Numbered from the stretch's first letter, positions 12,990-25,971 are shown. The stretch is 64,000 bases of DNA from Glandiceps talaboti (GCF_964340395.1 NC_135556.1:23078723-23142722); one strand, 5' to 3'. Translations and numbers: made by a program. The notes: generated from the letters alone by a model not told the origin.

Positions 12990-15411
12990 TTGTGCCTGGT
13001 TTTATTTCAAATTCATTTTCCTTTTGTTTTCATTTTCTGAGGAAAGAAACTCCAAATCTCAAAGTTTTTCTTAAAATCCATAATCAGTTAATCTATATGT
13101 AAAATCATCATGTCATCAATATTGGACTGACTTACATAATGAATTAATCATGCTATCATAAACTTTTCAATCTGATAAAAATCTGAAGGAATACTTTGTT
13201 TATCTATTACTGTGCTTGTCCTTTGTCAGATTTTAATCAGAATAATACACCACTCCAGTTTATAGACAGTAGCGATGAATAATCTCCCGTCAAAAAAATA
13301 ATAAATATCTAATTTGTATAGGCCCACTTTAGCCGATGTATATCAAATGTGAAGTTACTCTAACATAAATTGTAAGTTTCACGGTGACAAATTTCAGAAA
13401 TCACTCTAATGTAGAGCCTGTGGATATTTTGGTATGTTTACAAACACACTGGGTTCTTTGTTTGACATATGATTCAGTAGCATTTGATACATGAGTGTAC
13501 ATGTATCAAAACATCATGCATGGAATTCTTCAGAATTGTGTTGTCTACTTACTATAGTAGTATTCTTTAAAAGCACTAGCTCTACTATGGTAGGTTACAC
13601 TTTTAACTGACCTCCAAACCACAATTAATACTGTGAACTTTTTTTGTTTTCCATTCTTCACATTGTAACATTTCATGAACGACCCAATAACTCAGTGTGA
13701 AATACTGAATTTGGCAGCTTCTTCAACAACCAACCCTTTTATAAAGTCGGTACACTAACAGAATTGAAAGTCCCATATCTCAGTTGAGTCTATTCAAGAC
13801 ATTCACCACCATCATGGTGTTTATTGTATGTGTTACCAGCAAACATCTCAAGAATGACTAGTTCAGGGAGTGTCATCTTTAGTAATCTTTCTTATGGCAA
13901 CTATTCCAATACCATGTCCTAGTGATGAGAGACAGACTGGATATTTAAGAAGACAGTCAGGAATCCATGGTGGCTGTACTGACTGAGTTTTGGAACCTGA
14001 GAACCGTGTGATGTACCGGTGTTATACCTATGACAGACAGATTACTTTATAACCATCTAAGATTGCATAGTCACTAAAGTGCTCTCTCATTCCTGAATGT
14101 AATCACAACTAAACCAGAAACATAATTGCATTAATATAAATAGCTTTCATCATGAACACAGCATGTGAGTTTTCTTTTACTTTATAGTCCTGTCGGCATA
14201 TGAAATATGATGGGAATGAAATCCGACTGTCTGTCTGTCTTCCTATCTTTGTCCTGCCAGAATCCATTGTAAAAACACCATCCATACGGTTCCCAATCCT
14301 AAATTATAGAGAAATCTGCGCCACCCTAGGATATTTTGAAAATGGTAGAAATTAATGAATGGTGTGCATGGTTTTCTTCAGCTATATGCAAGCTAGCCTA
14401 TGGCTATAATTATTTTCTGGGAAGGGCCGAAGTATTATAAAGTGCAGGCAAAGACACAATCATATCATATCATATATCATACATGTATCATATGTTCAGC
14501 TGGGTTAAAGGCTAACAGCATACACTTGGTTTAAAATTAAAGTCACTCAAGTTCAAAGTATCTTCATTCCAAACATTGAAACGCCCAACTATCCTAATAG
14601 TATTAAATTATTAAAGTATTGGTGCCAGTTGACTATCCGATGGATATAATACAGTCCATTCAATGTTCATTCTTACTTGTCTGATTGTTAAAAACCTGAA
14701 AAGAATTTGAATATGATTTTGAATGTGTTATCCAAGATGGCAGCTGATTTGGCAATATTGGATTTCTATTAATATCATATCTGTCAATGTTCTGAATCAA
14801 CACTGGGCTAATAACTGACTGCCGAACATGATTTCTTGTGTTTTCATTTGTACCTGCAATTAGATGATAGTAACTTTACAGGTTTTTGTCTTAGTCATAG
14901 GACATAGAGGGAGATCGACTACAGTCAGAATTGAGTCCATAACATTCTCTTTGCCTGGGGGGGCTTAAACAGTACTTATTTCAAATGATTCATTTATGCC
15001 CCTGTACATTGTACATTCACTTAGGAAAATAGAAAACAGCCCAGTTGATACATTACATGTAGCTGGAAACAGTCCAGTGAATTCTTCTTAGAGACATGAA
15101 GAGGACAAGTTAATATATCATTGCTTTACACAAACCTGATGTACAATGGTACTTCTGTCCTCTACAGATGGCAAGGTTCTCCCCATGAGCACTGGACAAT
15201 ACAAACCAGCATGCAGAATATGCAACCTCAACAGTATGTTTCCTACCAGTACTATATGTAATTTGACAGCAAATCATAACATGCAATTGACATCTTTTGG
15301 TATTGATTTACTCAATATCAATATTCTTAATGAACAGCCTTTGGGACTGGGGAGAACCCTCTCCAAGATAATGGTTTGTTGCTGAGTACACATGATGATG
15401 ATGTACATGCA
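12990..15411. other. Non-coding stretch, nothing recognised
   Basis: No exon with family similarity was found. The open frame at 15,146-15,385 has no recognisable motif. The stretch is unique-looking AT-rich sequence leading into the 30-bp minisatellite. Confidence 0.45.
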
Positions 15412-15942
15412 TATACTATAGAACAGGTCAGCAATCCCAGCTATACTGTAGAACAGGACAGCAATCCCAGCTATACTATAGAACAGGTCAGCAATCCCAG
15501 CTATACTATAGAACAGGTCAGCAATCCAAGCTATACTGTAGAACAGGACAGCAATCCAAGCTATACTGTAGAACAGGACAGCAATCCCAGCTATACTGTA
15601 GAACAGGTCAGCAATCCCAGCTATACTGTAGAACAGGACAGCAATCCCAGCTATACTATAGAACAGGACAGCAATCCCAGCTATACTGTAGAACAGGACA
15701 GCAATCCCAGCTATACTATAGAACAGGACAGCAATCCCAGCTATACTGTAGAACAGGTCAGCAATCCCAGCTATACTGTAGAACAGGACAGCAATCCCAG
15801 CTATACTATAGAACAGGACAGCAATCCCAGCTATACTGTAGAACAGGTCAGCAATCCCAGCTATACTGTAGAACAGGACAGCAATCCCAGCTATACTGTA
15901 GAACAGGTCAGCAATCCAAGCTATACTGTAGAACAGGACAGT
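15412..15942. repeat. 30-bp minisatellite, 17 full copies plus a partial one
   Basis: The 30-bp unit GAACAGGACAGCAATCCCAG followed by CTATACTGTA repeats exactly in register from 15,421. Copies differ at only three sites: GAC/GTC, CCC/CCA and TGTA/TATA. Because the unit is a multiple of three, it is open in two plus-strand frames. One frame predicts a decapeptide repeat (T-V/I-E-Q-D/V-S-N-P-S-Y). Two of the three variable sites would change an amino acid, which argues against protein constraint. No splice sites or signal sequence flank it. It is best called a non-coding minisatellite in an intron. Confidence 0.9.
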
Positions 15943-18216
15943 ATAGATTCAAGACCATACAACTGAACAGACCACATCAATTCCAGGGTACAGAAATATT
16001 GAGGACATTGCATTATACTAAAACCAGTACTGTGCAGTCAACCATGACATCTCACAGATGGATATAGTGGGTTTTTCTAAATAGAATCACACTATTTTGG
16101 GAAAGCAATGACAAGGAAAGAGATTAATTTTTTTTTTATAAAGTGTTTACAGTAAGTAGAATCCCATTTGACTCTTGAGTTCATTGTCTACGTTATCAAA
16201 GTTTGAGTGATCTACTTGGACAACTACAGTATGTGTTAAATCATGTGTCAGGTTCATTGATACTGGATGTCAGGAGGGTGGATCTGACACTGGCACACAT
16301 GTACAATGTATGTGTTAACTACATGTATACTGAAATGCCATATCATTTATCAAAGCCACGGATATACTGTCAAATATGGAACATTTTATGAGAAGTCCTG
16401 ATTAAAAGGACATGGTCTGCAACTCCCGAGTATTTTTCATCATTTTTTTTCCCAAATAAAAGGTTTCTTATATTTTACCATTCATTATCACTTGTTGAAC
16501 GACTACCGGTATACTAGTAGTCATTGACAAAACTCCTACAGTGGAAAGTACCGTGATACTGTAGCCTAAGAAATAGGAATAAAATGACAGGTTCATTTTA
16601 TTCATATAGTATGAAACTACAGTATTCACAGTAGTCAATAAGTTGGAAGTTTTGTTTTCACTCCCTAATGTAAGTAAGTATATATTTGAATAGAATGAGA
16701 GATGGGGCTTAAAACATTCATCTGTTAACTACACTGTATTTATGGTATAGATGACTATGTGTCATACAAGTAATAGTTCAAAAGCTAAACACCATCTGTT
16801 CAACAAAAGTTACCACAAACTTGTGACAAAGTCTGAATATGAATCAGTAGTGACTTGGATACGTGGAATGTGAATTACGTTAACTTTGTAGACACCTTTT
16901 GTATGGTTAAACACATCCCGCATCATCAAGTACTATAATCTTCTATTTCAGACACTCTACTAAAGATAATGCCTTCCCATTTAGAGGATTCCATGACAAT
17001 AGAGGATAAAATCTCTACTTTATTGCTGTAGCACAACAAATGAAGTCTGTACAGAAAGTAGATCAAGTCCCATCCCTATGATGACATATCTCATTCTATT
17101 CAAATCTATACTTACTCACAGTAGGGAGTGAATTGTCTACCAACACACACCTCAATTTTCACCATTCAGATGCAAATTTCTAACAAGTCACATTGTTCTT
17201 CAATAAATCATCTCTTTTCTGGGTTTAATATCCCTGATTGAATTTGAAACTGCTTATCTCTAGAATGTTACAACAACTGTTCAAAATTTAAATCCCCATT
17301 TGTTCTGACTTTATGCATTGTAACTAGCACGGACAGCTCTGTCCGGAATGAAACATCTTGTTGGCTAACTTCACAATACTACTGCACCAATTGACAATAT
17401 ACTGTTGCATTGCATATACTGACATGTTTTGCGTACTTGAATAACTCATAACTCGTTATCATTGAGTTTATGGTAATATCCATTCATTCTTGTCATTGAT
17501 ACCTCATTAGTATTATAAAACCCCTTGTCCAATAAAACAATGACCAATGCTCAACACAAACACCTCCTCTCATCAAATTGATTTCTTTAAAAAGTGTTTT
17601 TGACCATGCTTTTCTGAATAACCATCAACTACTCCCAGTGTCAATGTCATCTATTGTCTAATGAATGTTCATGTGACTATGAAGGGGGGGGGGGGGGTCT
17701 CTCTAAACTGTAGACTAGTAGATTTGCTATACCAAGAGGCCGCACTTCAAAATTCCAATATGGACTAATCTCTCAAGAACTCCAAAGTCTCATTTTTTTC
17801 TATCAGACTGTCATAACTGCTATTGTCTGAATTATATCCAAGTATTTTGAGTCAATATATTCATTACTTTGTTTTATTGGATAATAATAGTTTTATTCCT
17901 AGTACATTATGACTGTTTATTCTGTAATTAAGAGTAATAAAATCCACTGTGCCAGTCAATATCAATGTATACACAAAATGTACTTATCAAACCATTGTCA
18001 AATAATCAATATACAGGGAGTCCCTCCCCTCAAACTGATCTAGTTGTAAATGGTACTTACAGTTTATCGTTCATTCAATACACCAGATAGACAGTCAGTA
18101 AAACACGGCTAGGAATTAATTAGAGTGTATTGAGACACGTCTGTTAGTCAGCCCTAACAGGCTTCTAGAGTGGTAGCTGATAGCGTCGCATGAATGTTGT
18201 GCTTTGAAGACTTGTT
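15943..18216. other. Non-coding stretch with one G-homopolymer
   Basis: No exon is recognised. A G run of about 15 bases occurs near 17,684-17,698. Otherwise it is AT-rich unique sequence. Confidence 0.45.
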
Positions 18217-18815
18217 GTTGACTTTCAAATCTAGTATCCCAGACACACGTTGACTTTCAAATCTAGTATCCCAGACACACGTTGACTTTCAAATCTACTA
18301 TCCCAGACACACGTTGACTTTCAAATCTACTATCTCAGACACACGTTGACTTTCAAATCTACTATCTCAGACACACGTTGACTTTGAAATCTACTATCCC
18401 AGACACACGTTGACTTTCAAATCTACTATCTCAGACACACGTTGACTTTCAAATCTACTATCTCAGACACACGTTGACTTTCAAATCTACTATCTCAGAC
18501 ACACGTTGACTTTCAAATCTACTATCTCAGACACACGTTGACTTTCAAATCTACTATCTCAGACACACGTTGACTTTCAAATCTACTATCCCAGACACAC
18601 GTTGACTTTGAAATCTAGTATCCTACAGATATGTCATTGACTTTCAAATCTAGTATCCGAGACAAACGTTGACTTTCAAATCTACTATCCTAGACACACG
18701 TTCACTTTCAAATCTAGTATCCCAGAGATGTGTTGACTTTCAAATCTAGTATCCCAGAGATGTGTCGTAGACTTTGAAATCTAGTATCCCACAGACATGT
18801 GGTAATATTCAAATC
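18217..18815. repeat. 32-bp minisatellite, about 17-18 copies
   Basis: The unit GTTGACTTTCAAATCTACTA followed by TCTCAGACACAC repeats with 32-bp periodicity from 18,217 to about 18,735. It then decays into variant copies with GATGTGT or ACATGT endings up to about 18,815. The interior copies are nearly identical (variants CTAGTATCCC, CTACTATCTC, and TTTGAAA for TTTCAAA) and the right-hand copies are the most diverged. It is not coding. Confidence 0.92.
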
Positions 18816-20540
18816 TAGAGATCCTCCATTATATATGATTTGAAATTTGAAAACCAATGACACATCTCCAGGCTGAACTACAATACAAACCAAAAGACAA
18901 TTACTACAGGTAGCTGGTAAAATTGAAAAATTCACAGATTGGGTGGTTGTTTTCGCCAGCTATACTAACTTTTATATACCTTAACATGCAGGGACTTGAC
19001 TTCATTTCACACAATATATATTTACTGTGATACGAGAACAAACATGTATTTGAAAATAGAATATCACAACAAATTCAGATTGTCTTGCTTTTAGATGTAA
19101 CTCTTTGATCATCTGGTTTTTAACTTATAAGTACTATAACACAAACACAGAAATTGTACAATGTACTTTTGACTCTAAGATATTTCCTAAATAGCCTTTG
19201 ATAACGTTCCTATTGTGTTGGCAACATAACTGTACCTACTCCTTACGACTGAGGATTGTGTCATGTACATGGAATGCTTTCTTCAAAGACCTAAGGAAAG
19301 ACATTGTCCGGTTTAGGACGTGAAAATATGGGACCATTACCTGTGGCTATTCCGATCGTCTAAGTTATACATTTGTACTATAGTATACCCGTACCTACAC
19401 TTTGTTGGCAAATTTCCTCTCTCTTTCTCTTTTGGTCAAAGATGATCAAATGTACCAAAAGAACAGGATGTACTTCAAGTCTTCTTTAAATATTACAGGA
19501 TGCAAGATAATGACTGATAGTGACTGTTGAGATACCAAATGACATCACAGCAAATTTATGTGAATGCCATTTTTCTGAAAATGTTGGTTTTGGACATACC
19601 TGGTTATGTTTGGTGAGAGTTGGCATCTATGAAATGCCCAATTTGGTTGGCCCAAACCTAGTAAAGATACACTATCGTCATTCCAGACATGAAATTATCA
19701 CATCATGATTTGACTCGAAATAAATATATTTCTAAGTCATCATTTTCAAAACTGTATTTGAACCATATATAGTTTACAATCTGAAATGTATTCAATTATA
19801 TATGGTGAAACTAAATACATATACTGAACAGATATTAATATTGAGGAACTACCTTGTCATTTACACTGCATATATACAGTGGCTATAACCAACATACATG
19901 TATACAATAGCATTAATTTACAAAGGCTATAACAGATAACAGATGACAGAAAAGACAAGATAGCTCCTTTCTTAACATCTGCTGCCCACGTAATCACACC
20001 CTTGTATACATGTATCATATTGCTATACCTTTGTATATTATTTGATGTACATGTACTATATAGTATTTGAATTCATTATGGTGATCATCAATGCAATCAA
20101 AACATATTATGATGTATGGCTGAATCATGTTATATGTATTCCACAGCATCTTTAGCTAAGATCCTTACCTAATCTTACATGTAAATTTAACCCATATTAT
20201 AACACCCTTTCTGTTCATATAGTCCACCTCTGGTGCATACAACTATATTGACATGGATTGAAAATACATTATCACTCAATATATTATAGCATTACCAATT
20301 CGAGTGAATTTTGTGACGTCATCGCTGTACATTATTACTGATAATGTACTCCGTTATTGGGCATCGCGGCCCCGGAACGAGCATAACAATACAAGCTTAT
20401 GTACGTACATGTGTCGCTATGATTAGTATTCAGCTTCCGGGCCGAACATGGCAGACGATGTTCAGCGCTGTGTATATTATACGTTGTTTTGCGTTTCTCG
20501 GTCTACAAATTCACTGGAATTGGCAAAACTATAAAATAAT
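18816..20540. other. Non-coding stretch, nothing recognised
   Basis: Unique AT-rich sequence. No exon, RNA gene or repeat can be supported here. Confidence 0.45.
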
Positions 20541-20682
20541 AACAATAATGTATGCCCTCCCAGTCCATAATGGACTCAAGCAAACTTCGCACTCCATAAT
20601 GGGCGAGGCGACAGCCGAGCCCATTATGTCGTTCAAAGTTTGCTTTCGTCCATTATGGGCTGGGAGGGCGTACATTATTGTT
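20541..20682. mobile_element. 142-bp foldback (MITE-like) element
   Basis: The whole segment is a near-palindrome. The left end AACAATAATGTATGCCCTCC matches the reverse complement of the right end GGGAGGGCGTACATTATTGTT. The arms continue inward through CCATAATGGAC and GCAAACTT to a GC-rich centre, GGCGAGGCGACAGCCGAGCC. It has no coding capacity; the apparent 113-codon frame running through it is an artefact. Terminal inverted repeats plus small size fit a non-autonomous DNA transposon. I could not settle a target-site duplication, since the flanks are AT-rich. Confidence 0.75.
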
Positions 20683-21430
20683 TAAGTATTTTTATTTAGG
20701 TTGGGTTTAATAGGAGACCCAGTAAGCAAAATAAAAGGAAAGGGTATGGCACAAACATGTAGTTTTTACGCAGTATTTTTTAATTTTGCCAGGGAATCAG
20801 AGTAAAAAATGACTTGGAAAATAAAAACACGCCCATAAACCACATCAGCAAATTACCCTATTTTCTTACAGTTCTGGTGATTTATCAAAGCTATTAAAAT
20901 GTTGCAATCAAATCAAGTGACTGCGCAATATTTTGAACTGTATATTACAATAACTCTGTAGAAATAAACAAACACACAGATGTCAATGATAGTATGTTAC
21001 TAGGCTATCTTAGTCCAACAGATGAACAGCTGACCCAGTGTTATCCTTGGTCAAATTTAACTTGCATTTGTATAGACATGTATAATGTACATGTATATCA
21101 AGGTCTGAACTCAGTGTCATCACATTATGTAATGCACCCAGTAATAGCTGTCAAACATGGTAAATATGTTTGTTAGGCTAGGCTAGATTCATTCTCACAT
21201 CTTATGGTATTGTAACCCATTCAACATTGACAAGAGGCCTTGGAACGCAGTACCCATCAGTATAATTATTGTCTTTCATTCAAACGAAATAACTGCATAA
21301 ATATTCTGAAAGTTGTTTGTTAATTTCACACAATGGCAAATGCAAAAGCATTACCATGAGCTTTTGACTAGAAACTCTAGTTTTGTTCACCTATTTTTGA
21401 CTGTGTGTATATATGTGTGCATGTGTGTGT
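20683..21430. other. Non-coding stretch, nothing recognised
   Basis: No exon or RNA gene is recognised between the foldback element and the microsatellite cluster. Confidence 0.45.
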
Positions 21431-21545
21431 ATATGTATGTATGTATGTATGTATGTATCTATGTATGTATGTATGTATGTATGAAAATCAATGTTTCATT
21501 TGGTATATTTTCTTGCCAATGTCACTTCTTGTGTACACAGCTCAA

Positions 21546-21584
<39 letters not shown>

Positions 21585-21665
21585 AAAAGAAAAAGAAATA
21601 AATAAATAAAATATGTATGTATGCATGCATGTATGTATATACATACAGTACATATGTATGTATGT
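21431..21665. repeat. (GTAT)n / (AAAT)n / (GTAT)n microsatellite cluster
   Basis: A (GTAT)n array at about 21,431-21,483 is followed by unique sequence, then (AAAT)n at 21,544-21,611. A second, broken GTAT/GCAT array follows at about 21,612-21,665. Confidence 0.9.
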
Positions 21666-22699
21666 GTGCATGTCTGTCTTACGCAATTTAACACTAATAA
21701 TAACTTACAAAAGGCAAATTTTACACACAATTGAAGTAAGGATGGACATTCGTTTTTTGTTGTTTTGTCATTTCACACCAGTTAGTTGTCGTCAATGACA
21801 ATTGAAGAACACTTGATATTTGAATCAAAGAAGTTTTCCTGTGGCACTACAATTCAATACAGTTTCCTCAGGCATCTAAGGTGAAGTCTCCCACAGATAC
21901 CATGAAATGTCTGTTTTTGGCAAAGAACAGTCCTCCAGCCAATCAATAAAAAAGAACAGAAGACTCCAAAGAAAACAGTTATCCAGAAGGCAACAATCAC
22001 AATTCCTATCACGTCTAATAGTCTTCTTGATTGAATACCAACACGTTACTTACAAACCTTTCTGAGGACTAATTGGACACGCATCCCGCCATGCTAACAA
22101 AGTTTCTCACATAAATTTTCAATACCAACCAATTTATTTTAATTTCTGAGACTTCTCCTTGAAGCACTTAATTTGTCCCATGGTAGATTTGTCCCATGGT
22201 AGATTTAAGACAGTCGAGGAGACTTTCAAAGAAATATTTCTACACTTTGTTACAATGGAGCTGATGAAGCATGTGCTAATTTGTGGGGTAATGTGTGTGC
22301 CCTTAGTAAAGTTTAAACCTTTGAGATGCCTACAGATTACACAACAAGTGGATAACATCGTGAGAAAGAACACCAGCTGATGGTGTTTTGATCATTGTAA
22401 AAACACAGGCTACAAAGTGAACAAGTTTGGGACAAGTTTCCATCAAAATACATATCATTATCAGATAAAGTTACCAAGACTATTGTTTCAAGATTTGTGT
22501 TCTCTCTACGATGTCATTTCAAATGTAAAATGTCAAATAAAAATGTCTCAATGTATATTTTTTACATTTTATTTTGATAATAAAGTATCCAAAAGACATT
22601 AAGAAGAAGCCAACTACTCTAGAATTAAATGGCCCATAGAGTACAACCTGGCCAGAACAAAATGATAACAATATTTGATGTGATGTGATGTGATGCAGA
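21666..22699. other. Non-coding stretch with a tiny tandem duplication
   Basis: No exon is recognised. The 17-bp phrase TTTGTCCCATGGTAGAT is duplicated in tandem at about 22,171-22,206. Confidence 0.45.
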
Positions 22700-22935
22700 A
22701 AGTTCAAATCAGCACATAGGAATATAACCTTCAAGTTCAAATCATATTATCAATACATATTGACATGACCTTCAAGTTCAAATCAGTTCATAGCAATTCA
22801 AATACAGCCATCAAGTTCAAATCAGTACATATAGTAATATGATCCTCAAGTTCAAATCAGTTCATAGGAATTCAAATATAACCATCAAGTTCAAATCAGT
22901 ACATAGTAACATGACCTTCAAGTTCAAATCAATTA
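22700..22935. repeat. Degenerate tandem repeat, ~33-41-bp unit, 7 copies
   Basis: The phrase AAGTTCAAATCA recurs seven times. It is followed by variants of GTACATAGTAATATGACC or TTCATAGGAATTCAAATATA. Spacing is irregular (about 33-41 bp), as in an old, decaying minisatellite. Confidence 0.75.
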
Positions 22936-23492
22936 ATAGCAATAAAACCCAACCCTTTCAGTTCATGAATATGGAAGTGATGATTTTGTGGAAAAGTTTG
23001 AAAGGAATGAACAAAACGATCACATGGCCAAGGCAAGACTGCCCATAACTTTCTGATTGCTATAATTGTGTCTTCTTTGGAAATAGTGAGTGCATGGATG
23101 TCAGTACAACTGTACACCAATTTGTTCTTTCTTGTTATCAGTACTTAGAGCCATCACAACTACAATTCAATCAACCTTCTTAAAGTTCAAGTTTAGAATA
23201 CAAACATTGTTTCTACAATACCTCTTACGACATCTATCAACAATAGTTTACCACTGTAATCAACCAAACAATCACAAATTATCTGATTTTAACATCCTTC
23301 AACTTTATATGAGGTTAAATTATCTGTCCAAGATATCATTGACTGGTATTTAGTGCTTTCCATTTCAATTCAACTGGGGTCAAGATTGTGAGAGGTTTTA
23401 TTATCCCAGCTTCAGTAATGACTCCCTCATAGATATTTCATTGTACTGTGACTTGATCGGATATCCCAGATGCTGCACACCCCTACTTTTTA

Positions 23493-23876
23493 ACACTTTT
23501 CTGCTACCACATAATTACGGAACATACCAATACAAATAATATGGTGGACTAACTGAGGCTTGTAAGTTGTACCTTGCAAGTTTTTATAATATAGCAATGA
23601 TTTTTTTTTTGTGAGACTATTTACCACTTTGCTGCTAACACATAATTACTGAACATACCAATAACAATGATACCATGGACTAACTGAGGCTTGTTAGTTG
23701 TACCTTGCAAGTTTTTAAAATATAGCAATGATTTTTTTTTGTGAGACTATTTACCACTTTGCTGCTAACACATAATTACTGAACATACCAATAACAATGA
23801 TACCATGGACTAACTGAGGCTTGTTTAGTTGTACCTTGCAAGTTTTTAAAATGTAGCAAGGATTTTTTTGAGACTG
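23493..23876. repeat. 130-bp tandem repeat, about 3 copies
   Basis: GAACATACCA recurs at 23,520, 23,651 and 23,781. Each copy contains GGACTAACTGAGGCTTGT, TTGTACCTTGCAAGTTTTTA and a T run followed by TGTGAGACTATTTACCAC. Copies 2 and 3 are almost identical while copy 1 differs at several sites. Confidence 0.88.
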
Positions 23877-25045
23877 CACCACTGTATTAATACAAAAGAC
23901 TTGTTATTGAAACTCAAAAGTTTAGACTTTCTAGTTGTAATAACCAGGTTGACTACTTTACAATGGTTTATTCATTCACCCAAATACATACATATCACCT
24001 GTGCTTCCACTTAGCACCAGACTGCCAACATGACATGTAAAATAAATAAACTTTGTCTTTGGAAAATTAAAAACACTTTTCTTTCACTTACTTTAAACAT
24101 TTCATTTTGTACATGTTTTCACTTCATCAATATTTTCCTACCAAGTTCATTCTATTTTTTTTTATTTTCATGAGTTAAAAGTGTCTGAGACAAGTTTGCA
24201 AAAGTCTGGTCAGTATTTAAATTTTAATCCATAAACTCCATGACTGGCATTTGTACTGGGTCAGCTCCTTCTTCAAGGTCATTTTGTTTTTTTGAAATGC
24301 ATTCACATACACAGTAGTGACAAAACATAAGGAAAGGCTGATAGACGTCACACCTGCCAATGGTTCTAACACACTAGGAATGTTGTTGAACGCAATACAG
24401 AGATGTAGGTGATAGCCTGTAGACATTTTTGAAGATTTTTACATCTACTGGCTGAGATGACACCAGGGGTCAAGTGTTTCGCCTTTACGGTAAACAGTCC
24501 AGTGGTCATGTCATTCATTAGTAATGTACTGCGACATCTCAAAACTGACCTGTACTGTCACTGTCAACTCTACCAGTCCACCACCAAACACATGACGACC
24601 GTCCACGTCATGTTTACAAAACTCAAAGTTCAAATTTTCGGCGGCCTATGTACGAAAATGCTCAGCTCACGGAAGTATATTGTCAACATACTTGTAAATA
24701 TTAGCCATCATGCACGAAACTATTTTCGCCCACAGGTGGTTAAAAGAAGGTAAAAAAAACGTGACTGTTGTGATTTTCCGGGTTCATTCTATAATTATGA
24801 CAACGCAAAGCACGAAAACTCGTGCTTCAATTCTCAATAAGGACACTGATATTGGTTTGTTCGAAAACTGTTGATACTTAGCCGACAGGGTTAAATTCCC
24901 ACGAGCTCTACCACCGCTTTGCCAGACAGAGAAAAACGGGTTACATGAAAAGGGCGGCTCGGGATAGTTTCCTGTTTTATGTCCATTGACATGATTGTGT
25001 CGACGTGTGTGAATTCGATCCTCGGAGATTTTGAAAATTACCTAC
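23877..25045 (-). other. Start of intron 1 of the Shroom-like gene
   Basis: The sequence immediately beyond the exon's donor site. Over about 24.5-25.0 kb it is noticeably richer in CpG than the rest of the window, consistent with a promoter-proximal region. No second exon is recognised here. Confidence 0.4.
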
Positions 25046-25237
25046 CTTTGAAATGACAAGTGGAGCGTTCATTTCTAGACCTCCACTGACAGTAAAGCCC
25101 CATGGTTCACCACCTTTCATAACAACTTCGGAAACTTTTCCTCTGTACACTGGATATCTCAGCTGGGCAAAATCGTGTGTCAGTGGCCGGTGGCTCTCGA
25201 CGATATCACCGTCGACGTTACTTGTTTCGACGTTCAT
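25046..25237 (-). CDS. SHROOM: Shroom-like protein, first coding exon (N-terminal half of a PDZ domain)
   Basis: This exon encodes 64 residues from ATG (25,237) to a consensus donor (AAG|GTAGGT, phase 0). Residues about 34-64 read K-V-S-E-V-V-M-K-G-G-E-P-W-G-F-T-V-S-G-G-L-E, then M-N-A-P-L-V-I-S-K. This is the start of a PDZ domain in which the usual GLGF loop is PWGF. The PWGF loop, the GGLE turn and the PLVISK strand ending exactly at an exon border fit the Shroom family best. PDLIM/ZASP and synaptopodin-2 PDZ domains also have PWGF but continue as RLQGG. Shroom proteins recruit Rho kinase to apical actin and drive apical constriction; that is family knowledge, not visible here. The rest of the PDZ domain and the ASD1/ASD2 regions must lie to the left, and I found no second exon in the window. 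Family assignment is moderately sure, exon reality high. Confidence 0.72.
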
Positions 25238-25360
25238 GTTGTACGGATGGAAAGCAATGAACTACGAATTTCAGCTGTGATTACAACCGCGATGGGTGTG
25301 TTTGACACTGTAAACTCTCCATTGAAATGCGTTCAAGACACTGACGTTATTTGTGTTCAC

Positions 25361-25370
25361 ATATATACAG
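25361..25370 (-). promoter_or_regulatory. Candidate TATA box upstream of the Shroom-like exon
   Basis: Read on the minus strand this is CTGTATATAT, about 125 bases upstream of the ATG at 25,237. A TGACGT half-site (plus strand 25,342-25,347) lies nearby. Position and sequence are compatible with a core promoter, but AT-rich DNA produces such matches by chance. Confidence 0.3.
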
Positions 25371-25971
25371 GTGAATGCACCGTGGGCGAAGAAACTACAT
25401 GAAGCGTCTGGGGCAGGTCACTTACAAAGCATTGTGGGAAAACGGAGAAAGTTTTTGGGATTCGGGGGAGAACGCACACACAAAGCCAAGCCAATGCCAG
25501 ATCTAGAAGAGCGCCCTCTGACATGTCATATCCGCACATTTATTTTCGCTTATTTTCAGCTTTTCCTCCACCGTTATTCAAATTGTTTTCAATCAAAAAT
25601 CATCTTTTCTTGCTTGCACTAGTCCTCTAGTTCAAAGAAATCAAGGATACGAATTTTTAAAGTGTGTCCATCCTCCTCTTGGAGACATTCACGTACGTGT
25701 AATGTACTCGAACCGTAAAAGTAAATGTTTACAAGAATATGTAAACTTTGGTGGCGCACTAAAGGTGACAGTTTCCTGCACTGAGCTTGAAAGTGAACAA
25801 AACAATCACATCTCCGAACTTGTAACTGCTCTAGTGTTGTAAATACATTTGCTGATTAAATCAGACGTCTTTACGAACCCTATGAAGTAAATTACTTTTC
25901 AAACGAAGTTGAAAATAGTGACGCAAATGTTATAAAACAATGTTTAACCATTTTCTTTATTTTGACCACTT
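25371..25971. other. Intergenic, CpG-containing promoter flank
   Basis: Upstream flank of the Shroom-like exon. Short open frames on both strands (for example 25,353-25,622) show no family resemblance and probably only reflect the somewhat higher GC content. Confidence 0.45.

Noticed and set aside
15376-15966. A 196-codon frame encoding a decapeptide repeat protein
   Set aside because: Explained by a 30-bp minisatellite. Variable sites are mostly non-synonymous, a second frame is also open, and there is no splice, signal or start support.
15412-18815. CRISPR-like regular repeats at 15.4 and 18.2 kb
   Set aside because: The units are head to tail without unique spacers and the genome is eukaryotic, so they are minisatellites.
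20344-20685. A 113-codon plus-strand frame
   Set aside because: Its second half lies in a foldback element and the first half has no family resemblance.
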